Assembly (NCBI GenBank): GCA_029194535.1
Contig: JARFXR010000001.1
Location: 1,496,721 to 1,560,720, forward strand
Length of the DNA stretch: 64,000 nucleotides
Direction of reading: 5' to 3'
Origin: Nitrospira sp.
GTDB taxonomy: Bacteria > Nitrospirota > Nitrospiria > Nitrospirales > Nitrospiraceae
In this document: in pieces, positions 1 to 8,221 of the stretch
Position numbering within the stretch: position 1 is the first letter of the stretch
Layout: every line of letters starts with the position of its first letter
The notes under the pieces: model-generated
The model's input: the letters and a program-made list of their open reading frames with translations, nothing else
Databases searched by the model: none
What the model was told of the DNA's origin: nothing
Position numbers and translations under genes: made by a program

Positions 1-2
1 AC

Positions 3-2309
3 CGTCGCATCAACGGCAAGGTGGAGGTCGTCTCGGCGACCGTGACCGGGTCGTACGGAGAAGGACCGCAGTTGTCCGTGACGGGAGAATTCCGCATCCG
101 TGAGGGAGAAGCGCTCATCGGCGACAGCCATGTCCCGTCCAAGGATCTCTCGGCGGTCGTCCTGGTCGAAGCGGGCCGGATGCGTGTGACGAACTTGGGG
201 GGGCGGTACGGAACGATCCAGATGACCGACAGCAAGGGGCTGATCTCGTTTCTGGAAGCAGGTCCTTGGATGGAAATGGAAATCTTGGGTACGATGGCGG
301 CATCGGACCTGTTGCAATTTCTCTCGAAAACCGTCGAGTCGGAGCAGCTGTCGAAGGTGCTGGGGGAAGCCCGGGACGTGGAGGGGGTGGCCAAGCCCAC
401 GTTCCGGCTGGTCGGGCCGTTGACACAGCCGGGAGGCGTCACGTTCGCGGGTGGCGAAATCACGGCGCAACAGGTGAGCCTGAGCCATCCGTCGCTCCCG
501 GAGCGGATGACGGACATCCAAGGGCGTTTCGTTCTGGCCGAAGGGGAGACGCAGTTCGATCAGGTCAGCGGCCATTTGGGCGACTTGACCGTGCAGGTCC
601 AGGGCGGCATCACGGGCGGCGGCACCAGCTCGTTCCGTGACCTGCTCGTGCGGGTAACCGGCGACTCCTTGCACCTGACGCAGGTGCTGCCGATGAAACA
701 CATTCCCAAGGGAATGGTCCAGGGTCTGACCAGCGTCGCGGTCGCGCTCAGAGGTCTGACCTCCGTGCCCGAGATGCGGGGCGAGATCGTGCTGACGGAA
801 TCGAAGGTGATCTGGCCGGAAGTGTTGGAGAAGCCTGTCGGCGCGCCGGCCACCATCAATTTCGAAGGGCATGTGGCGCCGAAGGGAGGGCTGACCCTCA
901 CGCACATCGAGGCGGACGTGCCGCCGCTGCGTCTGCCGGTAAAGGGGAATATCCGGCTCGGCGAGCGCGTGTCGATCGATGCGTCCCTGGCGACCGGCAC
1001 CGTATCGCTCTCCACGGTGCCCGAATGGATTACCAAGGGGGGATTCGAGGCGGGCAACGTTGAAGTGTCGCTCGACGTCAAGGGCAAAGGCGCCGACTGG
1101 CGAATGTGGAAAACCAACGGCTGGCTGGCCCTGAGCAACGGGCTGGTCAACGTCAGGGGTGCCGATGGCCCCATCCAGGACCTGTACGTGCGCCTGCAGT
1201 TCAATCGCGACGCGGCCGAGCTCAAGCGCCTGTCCTTCCGGCTCCTCGACAGCGACCTGGTGATGGAAGCGATGATCCGAAATTGGGCGACGAAGCCGGC
1301 CATCTCGGGGAAGATGGAATCCAACCAGATGGATCTGGATCTGCTGATTCCTAAGGGCGAGCGGTCGCCCATGCGGGAATTCTTGGAGACCCTGGCGGCG
1401 ACGAGCCGGGTCGCCATGACGGCCTCCATCACACGCGGGCACTACAAGCACCTGAAGTTCGGCGGCCTCTCGGCCCGCATCACGATCCAGGACGGCGTCC
1501 TCGACGTAGATCGGATCTCCGGTCAGTCGACCGACGGTGAAGTCGCCGGCCGGATCGCCGTGCAGTTGCCGCGCCACGAGCCCGCGGAGGCGGAAATCTC
1601 CGTGCGGGCCACCGGCGTGCCGGTCAGCGACATCCTGCGGCTCGTGGGGAAGAACGAGGGTGGAGTGACCGGAGAGATCCGCATCACCGGAACGATCCGC
1701 GGCCACGGCCGGAACCCTCACGGGGTCTATCCCACGCTGAACGGGAAGGCCGACATCCTAATCGAGAACGGCCACATCTTCAAATCGAAGGAGCGGGTGA
1801 CCTGGAAGATCATCAGCATTCTGAACCTGCCGGCCGTGCTTCAGGGCAAGGTGGATCTGGAAAAGGAAGGCCTGCCGTACAACAAGATCACCGCGACCGT
1901 GACGGTACGCAACGGCCTGTTCGAAACGGAGAACATGATCATCGACAGTCCGATCGTGAAGATCACCGCAGCCGGCAACTACGATCTTCCGACCGACCAG
2001 GGCGACATGGTCTGGGCCGTGAGCCCGTTCGGGTCGTACTCGCAGTTCCTCAAGACCATTCCCTTGTTCGGGCGCCTGTTTGCCGGCGACCGCAAGGGCG
2101 TGGCGACGGCGATGTTCTCCGTCAAGGGCAGCATCGAAGATCCGGAGGTGACCTACATGCCGATGAAGTCCTTCGCCACCGGACTGACGGGATTGGGGCA
2201 GCTCGCCGTCGATGTCTTGAAGAACACGGTGATGTTGCCGATTGATCTCATGACGCCCGATGAGGACAAGGCGTCGCCCAAGGACGTCCCGGCCCCGTCG
2301 TCGCCTTGA
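3..2309 (+). CDS. AsmA-like / DUF3971 envelope protein, 5'-truncated by the window edge
   Basis: The frame is open from the first bases, so the true start lies upstream; the GTG at 21 is internal to continuous coding sequence. The visible 760-odd residues are rich in beta-strand repeats of alternating hydrophobic residues. They end in an AsmA-type C-terminal region (roughly the last 250 residues), with a GEIRITGTIRGHG stretch and a run around LNLPAVLQGKVDLEKEG, followed by an FGSYSQFLKTIPLFGRLFAG segment. Proteins of this family (YhdP/TamB/AsmA-like) bridge the periplasm and are linked to phospholipid transport to the outer membrane. That role is family knowledge, not shown here. The M24 peptidase gene follows after 43 bases. 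Confidence 0.8.
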   Translation, partial: RRINGKVEVVSATVTGSYGEGPQLSVTGEFRIREGEALIGDSHVPSKDLSAVVLVEAGRMRVTNLGGRYGTIQMTDSKGLISFLEAGPWMEMEILGTMAASDLLQFLSKTVESEQLSKVLGEARDVEGVAKPTFRLVGPLTQPGGVTFAGGEITAQQVSLSHPSLPERMTDIQGRFVLAEGETQFDQVSGHLGDLTVQVQGGITGGGTSSFRDLLVRVTGDSLHLTQVLPMKHIPKGMVQGLTSVAVALRGLTSVPEMRGEIVLTESKVIWPEVLEKPVGAPATINFEGHVAPKGGLTLTHIEADVPPLRLPVKGNIRLGERVSIDASLATGTVSLSTVPEWITKGGFEAGNVEVSLDVKGKGADWRMWKTNGWLALSNGLVNVRGADGPIQDLYVRLQFNRDAAELKRLSFRLLDSDLVMEAMIRNWATKPAISGKMESNQMDLDLLIPKGERSPMREFLETLAATSRVAMTASITRGHYKHLKFGGLSARITIQDGVLDVDRISGQSTDGEVAGRIAVQLPRHEPAEAEISVRATGVPVSDILRLVGKNEGGVTGEIRITGTIRGHGRNPHGVYPTLNGKADILIENGHIFKSKERVTWKIISILNLPAVLQGKVDLEKEGLPYNKITATVTVRNGLFETENMIIDSPIVKITAAGNYDLPTDQGDMVWAVSPFGSYSQFLKTIPLFGRLFAGDRKGVATAMFSVKGSIEDPEVTYMPMKSFATGLTGLGQLAVDVLKNTVMLPIDLMTPDEDKASPKDVPAPSSP

Positions 2310-2352
2310 CCGGTCTCTGACCCCGTGCTAAGGTCCAGCGGGTAGCCAAGCC

Positions 2353-3498
2353 ATGTCTCGATCCGCTTCGCAATCACACAAAGCCGTCCTGTTCATCGCC
2401 GCCAGCGAGACGGACGCCAATCTCTACTACGCGACCAAATTCATCGCGCCGGATCCCTTCATCTATCTGGAGATCAAGGGAGAGCGCCTCCTCGTCATGA
2501 ACGATCTGGAGATGGATCGGGCGAAAAGCCAGGCCTCGGTCGATCGCGTGCTGTCCTATTCCGAGATCGAGAAACGCGCGCGCGATCAGGGGGTCGCGTC
2601 CCCAGGCAGCGTGGACATCGTCCACGTCGTGTTGCGCGACGCCAAGATCAAACAGGTGCTCGTGCCGGGCAATTTTCCCTTCCGCCACGCGAGCCGCCTG
2701 CAGGAATTGGGGTATCAAGTCCATGCGAAGCCGGACCCGTTCTACGAGCAGCGCGTCGTGAAGACCGCCGAAGAAGTTCGGCACATCGAGAGCGCCCAGC
2801 GCGCGACGGAAGCGGCTGTCGCCGCGGCCCACACCGTGCTTCGCCGGGCGACAATCGTGAGGGCCGAATTGTGGCTCGACGACGCCCCGTTGACCTCCGA
2901 GCGAATCAAGAAACTGATCAACGTGAAGCTAATGGAGGCCGACTGCGTCGCCCAGCACACGATCGTGGCCGGGGGCGAGCAGGCCTGCGATCCCCACAAC
3001 GAAGGCAGCGGACCATTGCCGGCGTACCGCAGCATCATCTTCGACGTGTTTCCGCGCTCCGCGACGACGCGCTACTTCGCCGACATGTCTCGCACGGTCG
3101 TCCGAGGCACGGCCAGTCCCGAGCTCGTCCGACTGTATCAGACCGTGAAGGATGCGCAGGAAGAGGCCATTACCAAGATCAAAGACGGCGCCGACGGCAT
3201 GAAAATCCACCGCGGCATCTGCGACCGATTCGAAAAAGCCGGCTACAAGACCGGCCTGGTCAACGGCCGTATGCAGGGCTACTTCCACGGGACCGGCCAT
3301 GGCGTCGGACTCGACATCCACGAAGCCCCGCGCATCAGCCGCACCGGATCGCTGTTACAGGAAGGCCACGTCGTGACGGTCGAGCCGGGGCTTTACTATC
3401 CGGGCTTGGGTGCCGTCCGCATCGAGGACATGGTGCTGGTTACGAGCGATGGGTGTCGGAATCTGACGGACTTTCCGAAGATCTTCGAATTGGGTTAG
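2353..3498 (+). CDS. M24 family metallopeptidase (Xaa-Pro aminopeptidase type)
   Basis: The 381 residues show the creatinase N-terminal domain (about 1-140) followed by the pita-bread catalytic domain. All five expected metal ligands are visible: Asp in IIFDVFPRS, Asp in YFADMSRTVV, His in GTGHGVGLDIHE, Glu in VTVEPGLYYPG and Glu in RIEDMVLV. The enzyme should cleave N-terminal residues preceding proline in the cytoplasm using two Mn or Co ions. The N-terminal domain is short and acidic, which fits the prokaryotic PepQ/aminopeptidase P-like group. The exact substrate (dipeptide or longer peptide) cannot be decided. The start is the ATG at 2353; no strong ribosome site precedes it. Confidence 0.88.
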   Translation: MSRSASQSHKAVLFIAASETDANLYYATKFIAPDPFIYLEIKGERLLVMNDLEMDRAKSQASVDRVLSYSEIEKRARDQGVASPGSVDIVHVVLRDAKIKQVLVPGNFPFRHASRLQELGYQVHAKPDPFYEQRVVKTAEEVRHIESAQRATEAAVAAAHTVLRRATIVRAELWLDDAPLTSERIKKLINVKLMEADCVAQHTIVAGGEQACDPHNEGSGPLPAYRSIIFDVFPRSATTRYFADMSRTVVRGTASPELVRLYQTVKDAQEEAITKIKDGADGMKIHRGICDRFEKAGYKTGLVNGRMQGYFHGTGHGVGLDIHEAPRISRTGSLLQEGHVVTVEPGLYYPGLGAVRIEDMVLVTSDGCRNLTDFPKIFELG

Positions 3499-3552
3499 TT
3501 CCGATTCGTCTGGCTCATCGCTAGTCGCATCCCTTCCAAGGCCTACCCAAGC

Positions 3553-3987
3553 ATGACCTTCTCCTTTCGCTTCCTTGACGATGTGGCGCTGGCTGATATG
3601 GCCTTCGAAGCCGACGGCGACTCAGTTGAAGCGCTGTTTGCCGGCGCCACACGGGCCTTGCTCACGACGTTGGCTGATCCGGCCACGGTCGGTTCGTCGT
3701 GGGAGCGGGCAATCGAACGTCGGGACGCAGACTTGCCGCAATTGCTGTTTGACTGGCTCTCCGACATCGTCTATTGGAAGGATGCGGCAGGCGTCGTCTT
3801 CCACGATGCACCGCTGGCCCTCGCCAGGGAAGAAGAGCAATGGGTGCTGAAGGCGCGGCTGATCGGCGCGCCGGTTGATCGAGAGACACAGGAGCTCCAC
3901 AACGATGTGAAGGGAGTGACCAAGCATCTCTATGCGTTGCGTCAGGTGCACGGCCACTGGACAGTACGGGTGGTATTGGATGTGTGA
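3553..3987 (+). CDS. archease, RtcB ligase activator
   Basis: The 144-residue protein has the size and end motifs of archease: a C-terminal KGVTKHLYALRQVHG followed by TVRVVLDV, matching the family's conserved end. It lies 53 bases upstream of rtcB on the same strand, the usual pairing. Archease stimulates guanylylation and turnover of RtcB. The N-terminal metal-binding segment is divergent: the family pattern DHTAD reads here as D-D-V-A-L-A-D, so the His and Thr are missing while the outer Asp residues are kept. Either metal coordination differs or the activator has adapted to its partner. Identification rests on length, C-terminal pattern and context. Confidence 0.82.
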   Translation: MTFSFRFLDDVALADMAFEADGDSVEALFAGATRALLTTLADPATVGSSWERAIERRDADLPQLLFDWLSDIVYWKDAAGVVFHDAPLALAREEEQWVLKARLIGAPVDRETQELHNDVKGVTKHLYALRQVHGHWTVRVVLDV

Positions 3988-4040
3988 CAGGAAAGGTTAG
4001 GGCTAAGGTTGAGGTTGAGAAGCGTACGGATTGAAGACGT

Positions 4041-5492
4041 ATGAAACTGCATACGGACATGCGGGTGAATCGTGTCACGGATGAAATCTGGGAGGTTCCT
4101 GTCTCGGAAAAATCTGGCATGCTCGTGCCCGCGCGCCTCTACGCGACCGAGGCGGTGCTCCGCTCCATGGACTCGGGAGTGTTCGATCAGGTGACGAATG
4201 TCGCCTGCCTGCCCGGCATCCAACGCTATGCCCTCTGCATGCCCGACGGCCATTGGGGCTATGGTTTTCCGATCGGCGGCGTGGCGGCTTTCGATGTGAG
4301 CCACGGGGTCATTTCGCCCGGCGGGATCGGATTCGATATCAACTGCGGCATGCGGCTGATCCGCACTGATTTGACCTTGGACGACGTGCAGCCGCGGTTG
4401 GAACGACTCATGACCGAATTGTTCCGGCGCGTGCCGGCCGGCGTGGGAGCTGCGGGATTTGTCCGATTGAATCGCCGATCGTTCGAAGAGGTCATGACCG
4501 ACGGCGCGCGCTGGTGCATCGAGCAAGGATATGGCTGGCACCAGGATCTCACGAAGATCGAAGAGCGGGGCTGTATTGGCGGCGCCGATCCCTCGAAGGT
4601 GACCGATCATGCTGTGGGTAGAGGTATCAATCAGCTCGGCACGTTGGGATCGGGCAATCACTATCTGGAAGTCCAGGTGGTGTCGAACGATCGGGTGTTC
4701 GATCCGGACGCCGCTGCCGCACTGGGCATCACCGGCCACGATCAGATCGTGGTAATGGTGCATTGCGGGTCGCGAGGCTTCGGCCATCAAGTGGCGAGCG
4801 ACTACCTCAAGGTGTTCGAGAAGGCCATGCGACGCTACGGCATCTCGGTGAAGGATCAGCAACTGGCCTGTGCGCCGTTCAGCTCGAACGAGGGCCAGGA
4901 CTACTTCGCGGCGATGAACTGCGCCGCCAATACCGCGTTCGCGAATCGGCAGGTCATCACCCATCAGATCCGCGAGGCCTTTGCCGCCGTCTTCGGTCAA
5001 TCTGCGGAAGAGTTGGGCATGGAGCTGGTCTATGACGTCGCGCACAACATCGCCAAGGTCGAACGGTACGTCGAAGGCGAGCTGCTGGTGCATCGCAAGG
5101 GATCGACGAGAGCCTTCGGGCCAGGACATCCGGAGTTGCCCGAGGCGTTTCGGCAGATCGGCCAGCCAGTTATTTGCGGCGGATCGATGGAAACCGGCTC
5201 TTATCTGCTGGTCGGAACCGATCGGGCCGTGCAGGAGACCTTCGGCTCCACGATGCACGGATCGGGGCGAACGATGTCGCGCGCGCAGGCCAAGAAGTCG
5301 GTCCGAGGCGAGCAACTCCAACAACAGATGAAACAACGCGGCATCGTGGTGAAGGCCGTGTCGATGTCGGGGCTCGCAGAAGAAGCGGGCTTCGCCTACA
5401 AGAATATCTCCGAGGTGGTCGAGACGGTCGATCGAGCGGGAATCACAAAAAAAGTGGCGGAACTCAGGCCGATTGGCAATATTAAGGGATAG
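4041..5492 (+). CDS. rtcB: RtcB 3'-phosphate/5'-hydroxyl RNA ligase
   Basis: The 483 residues carry the full RtcB signature: MPDGHWGYGFPIGG, the metal-binding GFDINCGMRLIRTDL, GSGNHYLEVQ, the HCGSRGFGHQ motif and HGSGRTMSRAQAKK with the nucleotidyl-accepting histidine. The C-terminal segment is NISEVVETVDRAGI. RtcB joins RNA 2',3'-cyclic-phosphate or 3'-phosphate ends to 5'-OH ends using GTP and Mn, in tRNA splicing or in repair of RNA cut by ribonucleases. In bacteria lacking intron-split tRNAs, repair of toxin-cleaved tRNA or rRNA is the likely role. HEPN and PIN toxin genes occur elsewhere in this window. The stop codon coincides with the first bases of a large palindromic repeat. Confidence 0.95.
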   Translation: MKLHTDMRVNRVTDEIWEVPVSEKSGMLVPARLYATEAVLRSMDSGVFDQVTNVACLPGIQRYALCMPDGHWGYGFPIGGVAAFDVSHGVISPGGIGFDINCGMRLIRTDLTLDDVQPRLERLMTELFRRVPAGVGAAGFVRLNRRSFEEVMTDGARWCIEQGYGWHQDLTKIEERGCIGGADPSKVTDHAVGRGINQLGTLGSGNHYLEVQVVSNDRVFDPDAAAALGITGHDQIVVMVHCGSRGFGHQVASDYLKVFEKAMRRYGISVKDQQLACAPFSSNEGQDYFAAMNCAANTAFANRQVITHQIREAFAAVFGQSAEELGMELVYDVAHNIAKVERYVEGELLVHRKGSTRAFGPGHPELPEAFRQIGQPVICGGSMETGSYLLVGTDRAVQETFGSTMHGSGRTMSRAQAKKSVRGEQLQQQMKQRGIVVKAVSMSGLAEEAGFAYKNISEVVETVDRAGITKKVAELRPIGNIKG

Positions 5493-5615
5493 CAGAACGC
5501 TGAAAAAGACTTCCAGCTTCGTTCTCGCATCGCTCAAACCCTCAACGTACCATCAGACGTACGCTTCGGGTTTCGCTCGCTACGGCCTTGCCGGACAGTC
5601 TTTTGAGCGTCCTGC
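5492..5615. repeat. dispersed palindromic repeat family 1, copy 1
   Basis: This is a 124-bp imperfect palindrome starting at the rtcB stop codon. The outer arms are GCAGAACGCT (5492-5501) and AGCGTCCTGC (5606-5615), with one mismatch. The inner arms pair AAAAAGACT with AGTCTTTT apart from a bulged A, and a G faces a G between the two paired blocks. A small central hairpin is CGTAC, eight bases, GTACG. Copies in the opposite orientation lie at 36197-36313 and 59318-59437. It could also fold in rtcB mRNA and act as a transcript end; there is no T-tract. Confidence 0.8.
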
Positions 5616-5652
5616 GCGTGACGTGGGCAGCCGAACATTGAGAGGTCCTGAG

Positions 5653-6009
5653 ATGGAGCAACGGCACAGCCAGCGGTTTCCGGTTCGGTTCCGCAGTTCG
5701 TTCACCTCGCTGAACATCGTGGGGGGAGACGGCGCGTTGATCGATCTGTCGCTGCGTGGATGCCGGATCGACAGTGCGGTTGAAGTGCGGCCCGGCACGT
5801 CGCTGGAACTGCGCATCCAGGCGGCAGATGAGGAGCCGCCGTTGAAGGTCCAGGAGGCGGTCGTCCGCTGGAGCCGTCCGCGTCAGTTCGGTCTGGAATT
5901 CGTGACCCTCGGTCCGGAAGAATGGGCCCGCCTGCAGCACACCGTCACCCAACTCGAACGTCATCCCTACCAGCGAGCTGCTTCGGACGAAGACTCTCAA
6001 GCGGCTTGA
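5653..6009 (+). CDS. PilZ domain protein
   Basis: The 118 residues start at MEQRHSQRFPVRFRSSF. RFPVRF followed by a later DLSLRGCRIDS segment is the PilZ cyclic-di-GMP-binding layout (RxxxR, then D/NxSxxG). The last third (VVRWSRPRQFGLEFVTLGPEEWARL) is the usual PilZ barrel end. It should bind cyclic-di-GMP in the cytoplasm and act as a single-domain effector; its partner is unknown. The frame stays open upstream to 5473 across the palindromic repeat, but the family's conserved N-terminus begins at the ATG at 5653, so the longer start is rejected. No strong ribosome site is seen. Confidence 0.85.
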   Translation: MEQRHSQRFPVRFRSSFTSLNIVGGDGALIDLSLRGCRIDSAVEVRPGTSLELRIQAADEEPPLKVQEAVVRWSRPRQFGLEFVTLGPEEWARLQHTVTQLERHPYQRAASDEDSQAA

Positions 6010-6043
6010 CCCACCATCGTTCTATCCCAACGGGCCTGCGCCG

Positions 6044-7735
6044 CTAAGTTTTCAGCCGGTGGCCGTACAACAGCGTGATGTTGATGCGGCGGCTGAGGTA
6101 GTCGTCTTTGAAGGCGATGTGGTCGCTTTCATGGAAGAGATCGGAGTTGAAGATCACGGCGCGGTTCGCGCGGTAGGGAATCTTGATCGTCTCGGCGCCC
6201 ACCTCCTTGAGCCAGGCCAGAATCTTCGGCTTGTTCCGGTCGCTGTTGTAGTCCTTGAAGTTCCAGTCCTTGGGCGCTTCCTTGTCGTAGACGACCAGGC
6301 CTCCGGCGGAGGGGTCGCGGTTCGCCTCGTCCGGCGTAATCCAAAAATTCACGTTGACCGCCGCGGCGTCGGCATGGATGTTCAGCCCTCGACGCGCGCT
6401 GTCCTGCTTGAAGGCCCAAGCCTGCGTCAGCCGGTGGTGGGTGAAGATGCGGGGAAACTTCAGGCGCAGCTCTTCGGCGATCTGCAGGAGAAGCGGGGAG
6501 GCGAAGCCGTCGCCCAGGAACGCTCCGCAATAGCCGTTTTCGTAATCCTTCTTCCAGATCGTCGCGTCCAGACAGAAGCGGCGCAGCGCCTCCAGCGCGG
6601 CGTCGTTCACGAGCCCGTCGACGAACGTGACTTCAGGATGCTTGCCGAGATAGCGGGACTCGACGGCCGCGACGTCGAGCGCGCGGTTGAGGGCGCCGCC
6701 TTCGATGCGCCGGGGAGGCTCGCTGTAGAGTATGCGATTGAACGCCGGCGCGACCGAGGCGAGCGCGTCCGTGGTGATGGTCACGCGATTACCGGCGGTC
6801 GTGTCGTCGTCCAACAGCCGCTGCAGCCGGATCAGCGAATCGAGCTGGGCGCGATACTCCTCGCCGAGCAGTCGGCGATCGAGGAGATGGTGTGTCTGCT
6901 CGACTTCGTGTTTGATCCGGGAGCGATAGGTGGCCTGTTCAGTCGGCGCCTGGCCATGGTCGTGTCGCGCTTTGGCGATTTGCGAGAAGCAGGATACCGC
7001 TTTGTCGTCGTTGCCTACCCAAATGGAGGCGATGCCTAGATTATAGAGCGCCTTCTGGTAGCCGGGCATCAACGACAGTGCCTGCTGAAAGGACGCGATG
7101 GCTTCATGCAGCGTGCCGGCTTCCATCAAGGCCAGGCCCAAGTTGTTCAGCGCTTCCACATGCTGAGGCTTCGCCTCCAACGCGCGGCGGAACGAGCCGA
7201 TCGCCTCATCGACCGCGCCCTGTTCCTGGAGGGCGACGCCCAGGTTGTTGTGCAGTTCCGGATGTGTCGAATTGATCGCCAAGGCCCGTCGGTAGACGTT
7301 GACGGAGTCATCGAGGCGGCCCTGGTCTCGGAGCGCGTTGCCGAGGTTCATCAGCGCTTCCAGGTGACGCGGGTTGAGGGACACTGCTTTCTCATAGGCC
7401 GTGACGGCGTGCGGCAGTCTGCCGGCTTTCTGGGCGACCACGCCGAGGTTGAACCAGTAGAGGGGCGAGGCAGGCTGCTGTTCGACCGCGGCGGTCAACT
7501 GCTCGAGGGCCTCGTCCAGCCGGTTCATCCGGTAGGACAACAGTCCGAGCAGGTGCAACGCGTCCGGATGGCGGGGCGCGATGGCGAGCGCCTGACGGTA
7601 GGCCTGTTCGGCCTCCGCCAATCGGCCGGCCTGGTGGTGTGCCTTCCCTTGGTTCAGCCAAGGCGTCACATCTTGAGTGCCTCTCCGCGCATCCAGCCGT
7701 CGTCGTTCCGCTCGATTCATGGTAGATCTGTTCAC
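6044..7735 (-). CDS. TPR protein fused to a 2-oxoglutarate/Fe(II) oxygenase domain
   Basis: This is a 563-residue two-part protein. Residues about 25-240 are tandem tetratricopeptide repeats (e.g. HPDALHLLGLLSYRMNRLDE). The C-terminal 200 residues look like a prolyl-hydroxylase-type oxygenase. The Fe ligands are probably H and D in NIHADAAAVNVNFW and the distal H in VIFNSDLFHESDH, with R in LSRRINITLLYGHR for 2-oxoglutarate. There is no signal peptide. The TPR part probably presents a protein or sugar-nucleotide substrate to the oxygenase. The family is known from gene neighbourhoods but most members have no assigned substrate. It is divergent from the cupin gene at 7879. Confidence 0.8.
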   Translation of the reverse strand: MNRSTMNRAERRRLDARRGTQDVTPWLNQGKAHHQAGRLAEAEQAYRQALAIAPRHPDALHLLGLLSYRMNRLDEALEQLTAAVEQQPASPLYWFNLGVVAQKAGRLPHAVTAYEKAVSLNPRHLEALMNLGNALRDQGRLDDSVNVYRRALAINSTHPELHNNLGVALQEQGAVDEAIGSFRRALEAKPQHVEALNNLGLALMEAGTLHEAIASFQQALSLMPGYQKALYNLGIASIWVGNDDKAVSCFSQIAKARHDHGQAPTEQATYRSRIKHEVEQTHHLLDRRLLGEEYRAQLDSLIRLQRLLDDDTTAGNRVTITTDALASVAPAFNRILYSEPPRRIEGGALNRALDVAAVESRYLGKHPEVTFVDGLVNDAALEALRRFCLDATIWKKDYENGYCGAFLGDGFASPLLLQIAEELRLKFPRIFTHHRLTQAWAFKQDSARRGLNIHADAAAVNVNFWITPDEANRDPSAGGLVVYDKEAPKDWNFKDYNSDRNKPKILAWLKEVGAETIKIPYRANRAVIFNSDLFHESDHIAFKDDYLSRRINITLLYGHRLKT

Positions 7736-7878
7736 ACTAACTGAAACCGGAGGGGCCGGTCAAAGCCGCTTGATATAGATGGGGCTGATTTCCAACACGT
7801 CACGGGCTATACTCCTCTCGCCACGCCCATGAATGCCGAAGGCGGAACACCGCTTGTCCACCGGAAGGAGTCTCTCGC

Positions 7879-8196
7879 ATGAAGGTCATCAATCTCTCTG
7901 ACTTTCAACAGTTTAGCCATGAGAAGATGAAGAAGAACAATATCTTTCAAACGTCGCGGTTTTTCTGCGATGTCTACTGTTTTGAGCCAGGACAGGAGCA
8001 GAAGGGGCATGTGCACGGTGAGCAGGACAAGGTCTATCTGGTACTCGAAGGCCAGGGGACGTTTCAGGTGGGAGGGGAGCAGCAGGTCCTGCGCGCCGGC
8101 CAAGGAACGATGGCGCCGGCAGGGGAGGAACACGGGGTAAAGAATGATAGCGGACAGCGGCTCAAAGTATTGGTCTTTGTCGCGCCGAATCCCTGA
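7879..8196 (+). CDS. small cupin-fold protein
   Basis: The 105-residue single-domain cupin begins at the ATG at 7879 with AAGGAG just upstream. Motif 1 reads as GHVHGEQDKVYLVLEGQG, giving metal ligands His-His-Glu. Motif 2 is PAGEEHGVKNDSG, with the fourth His. This all-ligand cupin could bind a single metal and act as a small-molecule dioxygenase, isomerase or sensor. The substrate cannot be read from the sequence. It stands alone between a divergent gene and a convergent one (the response regulator ends at 8222). Confidence 0.8.
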   Translation: MKVINLSDFQQFSHEKMKKNNIFQTSRFFCDVYCFEPGQEQKGHVHGEQDKVYLVLEGQGTFQVGGEQQVLRAGQGTMAPAGEEHGVKNDSGQRLKVLVFVAPNP

Positions 8197-8221
8197 GGGC
8201 CGTACGTTTGGACGTCGGCGC

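Noticed and set aside
3942-5537. A 531-codon open frame antisense to rtcB
   Set aside because: It is the mirror of a highly conserved RtcB gene in GC-rich DNA; its protein is low-complexity His/Arg-rich with no family features.
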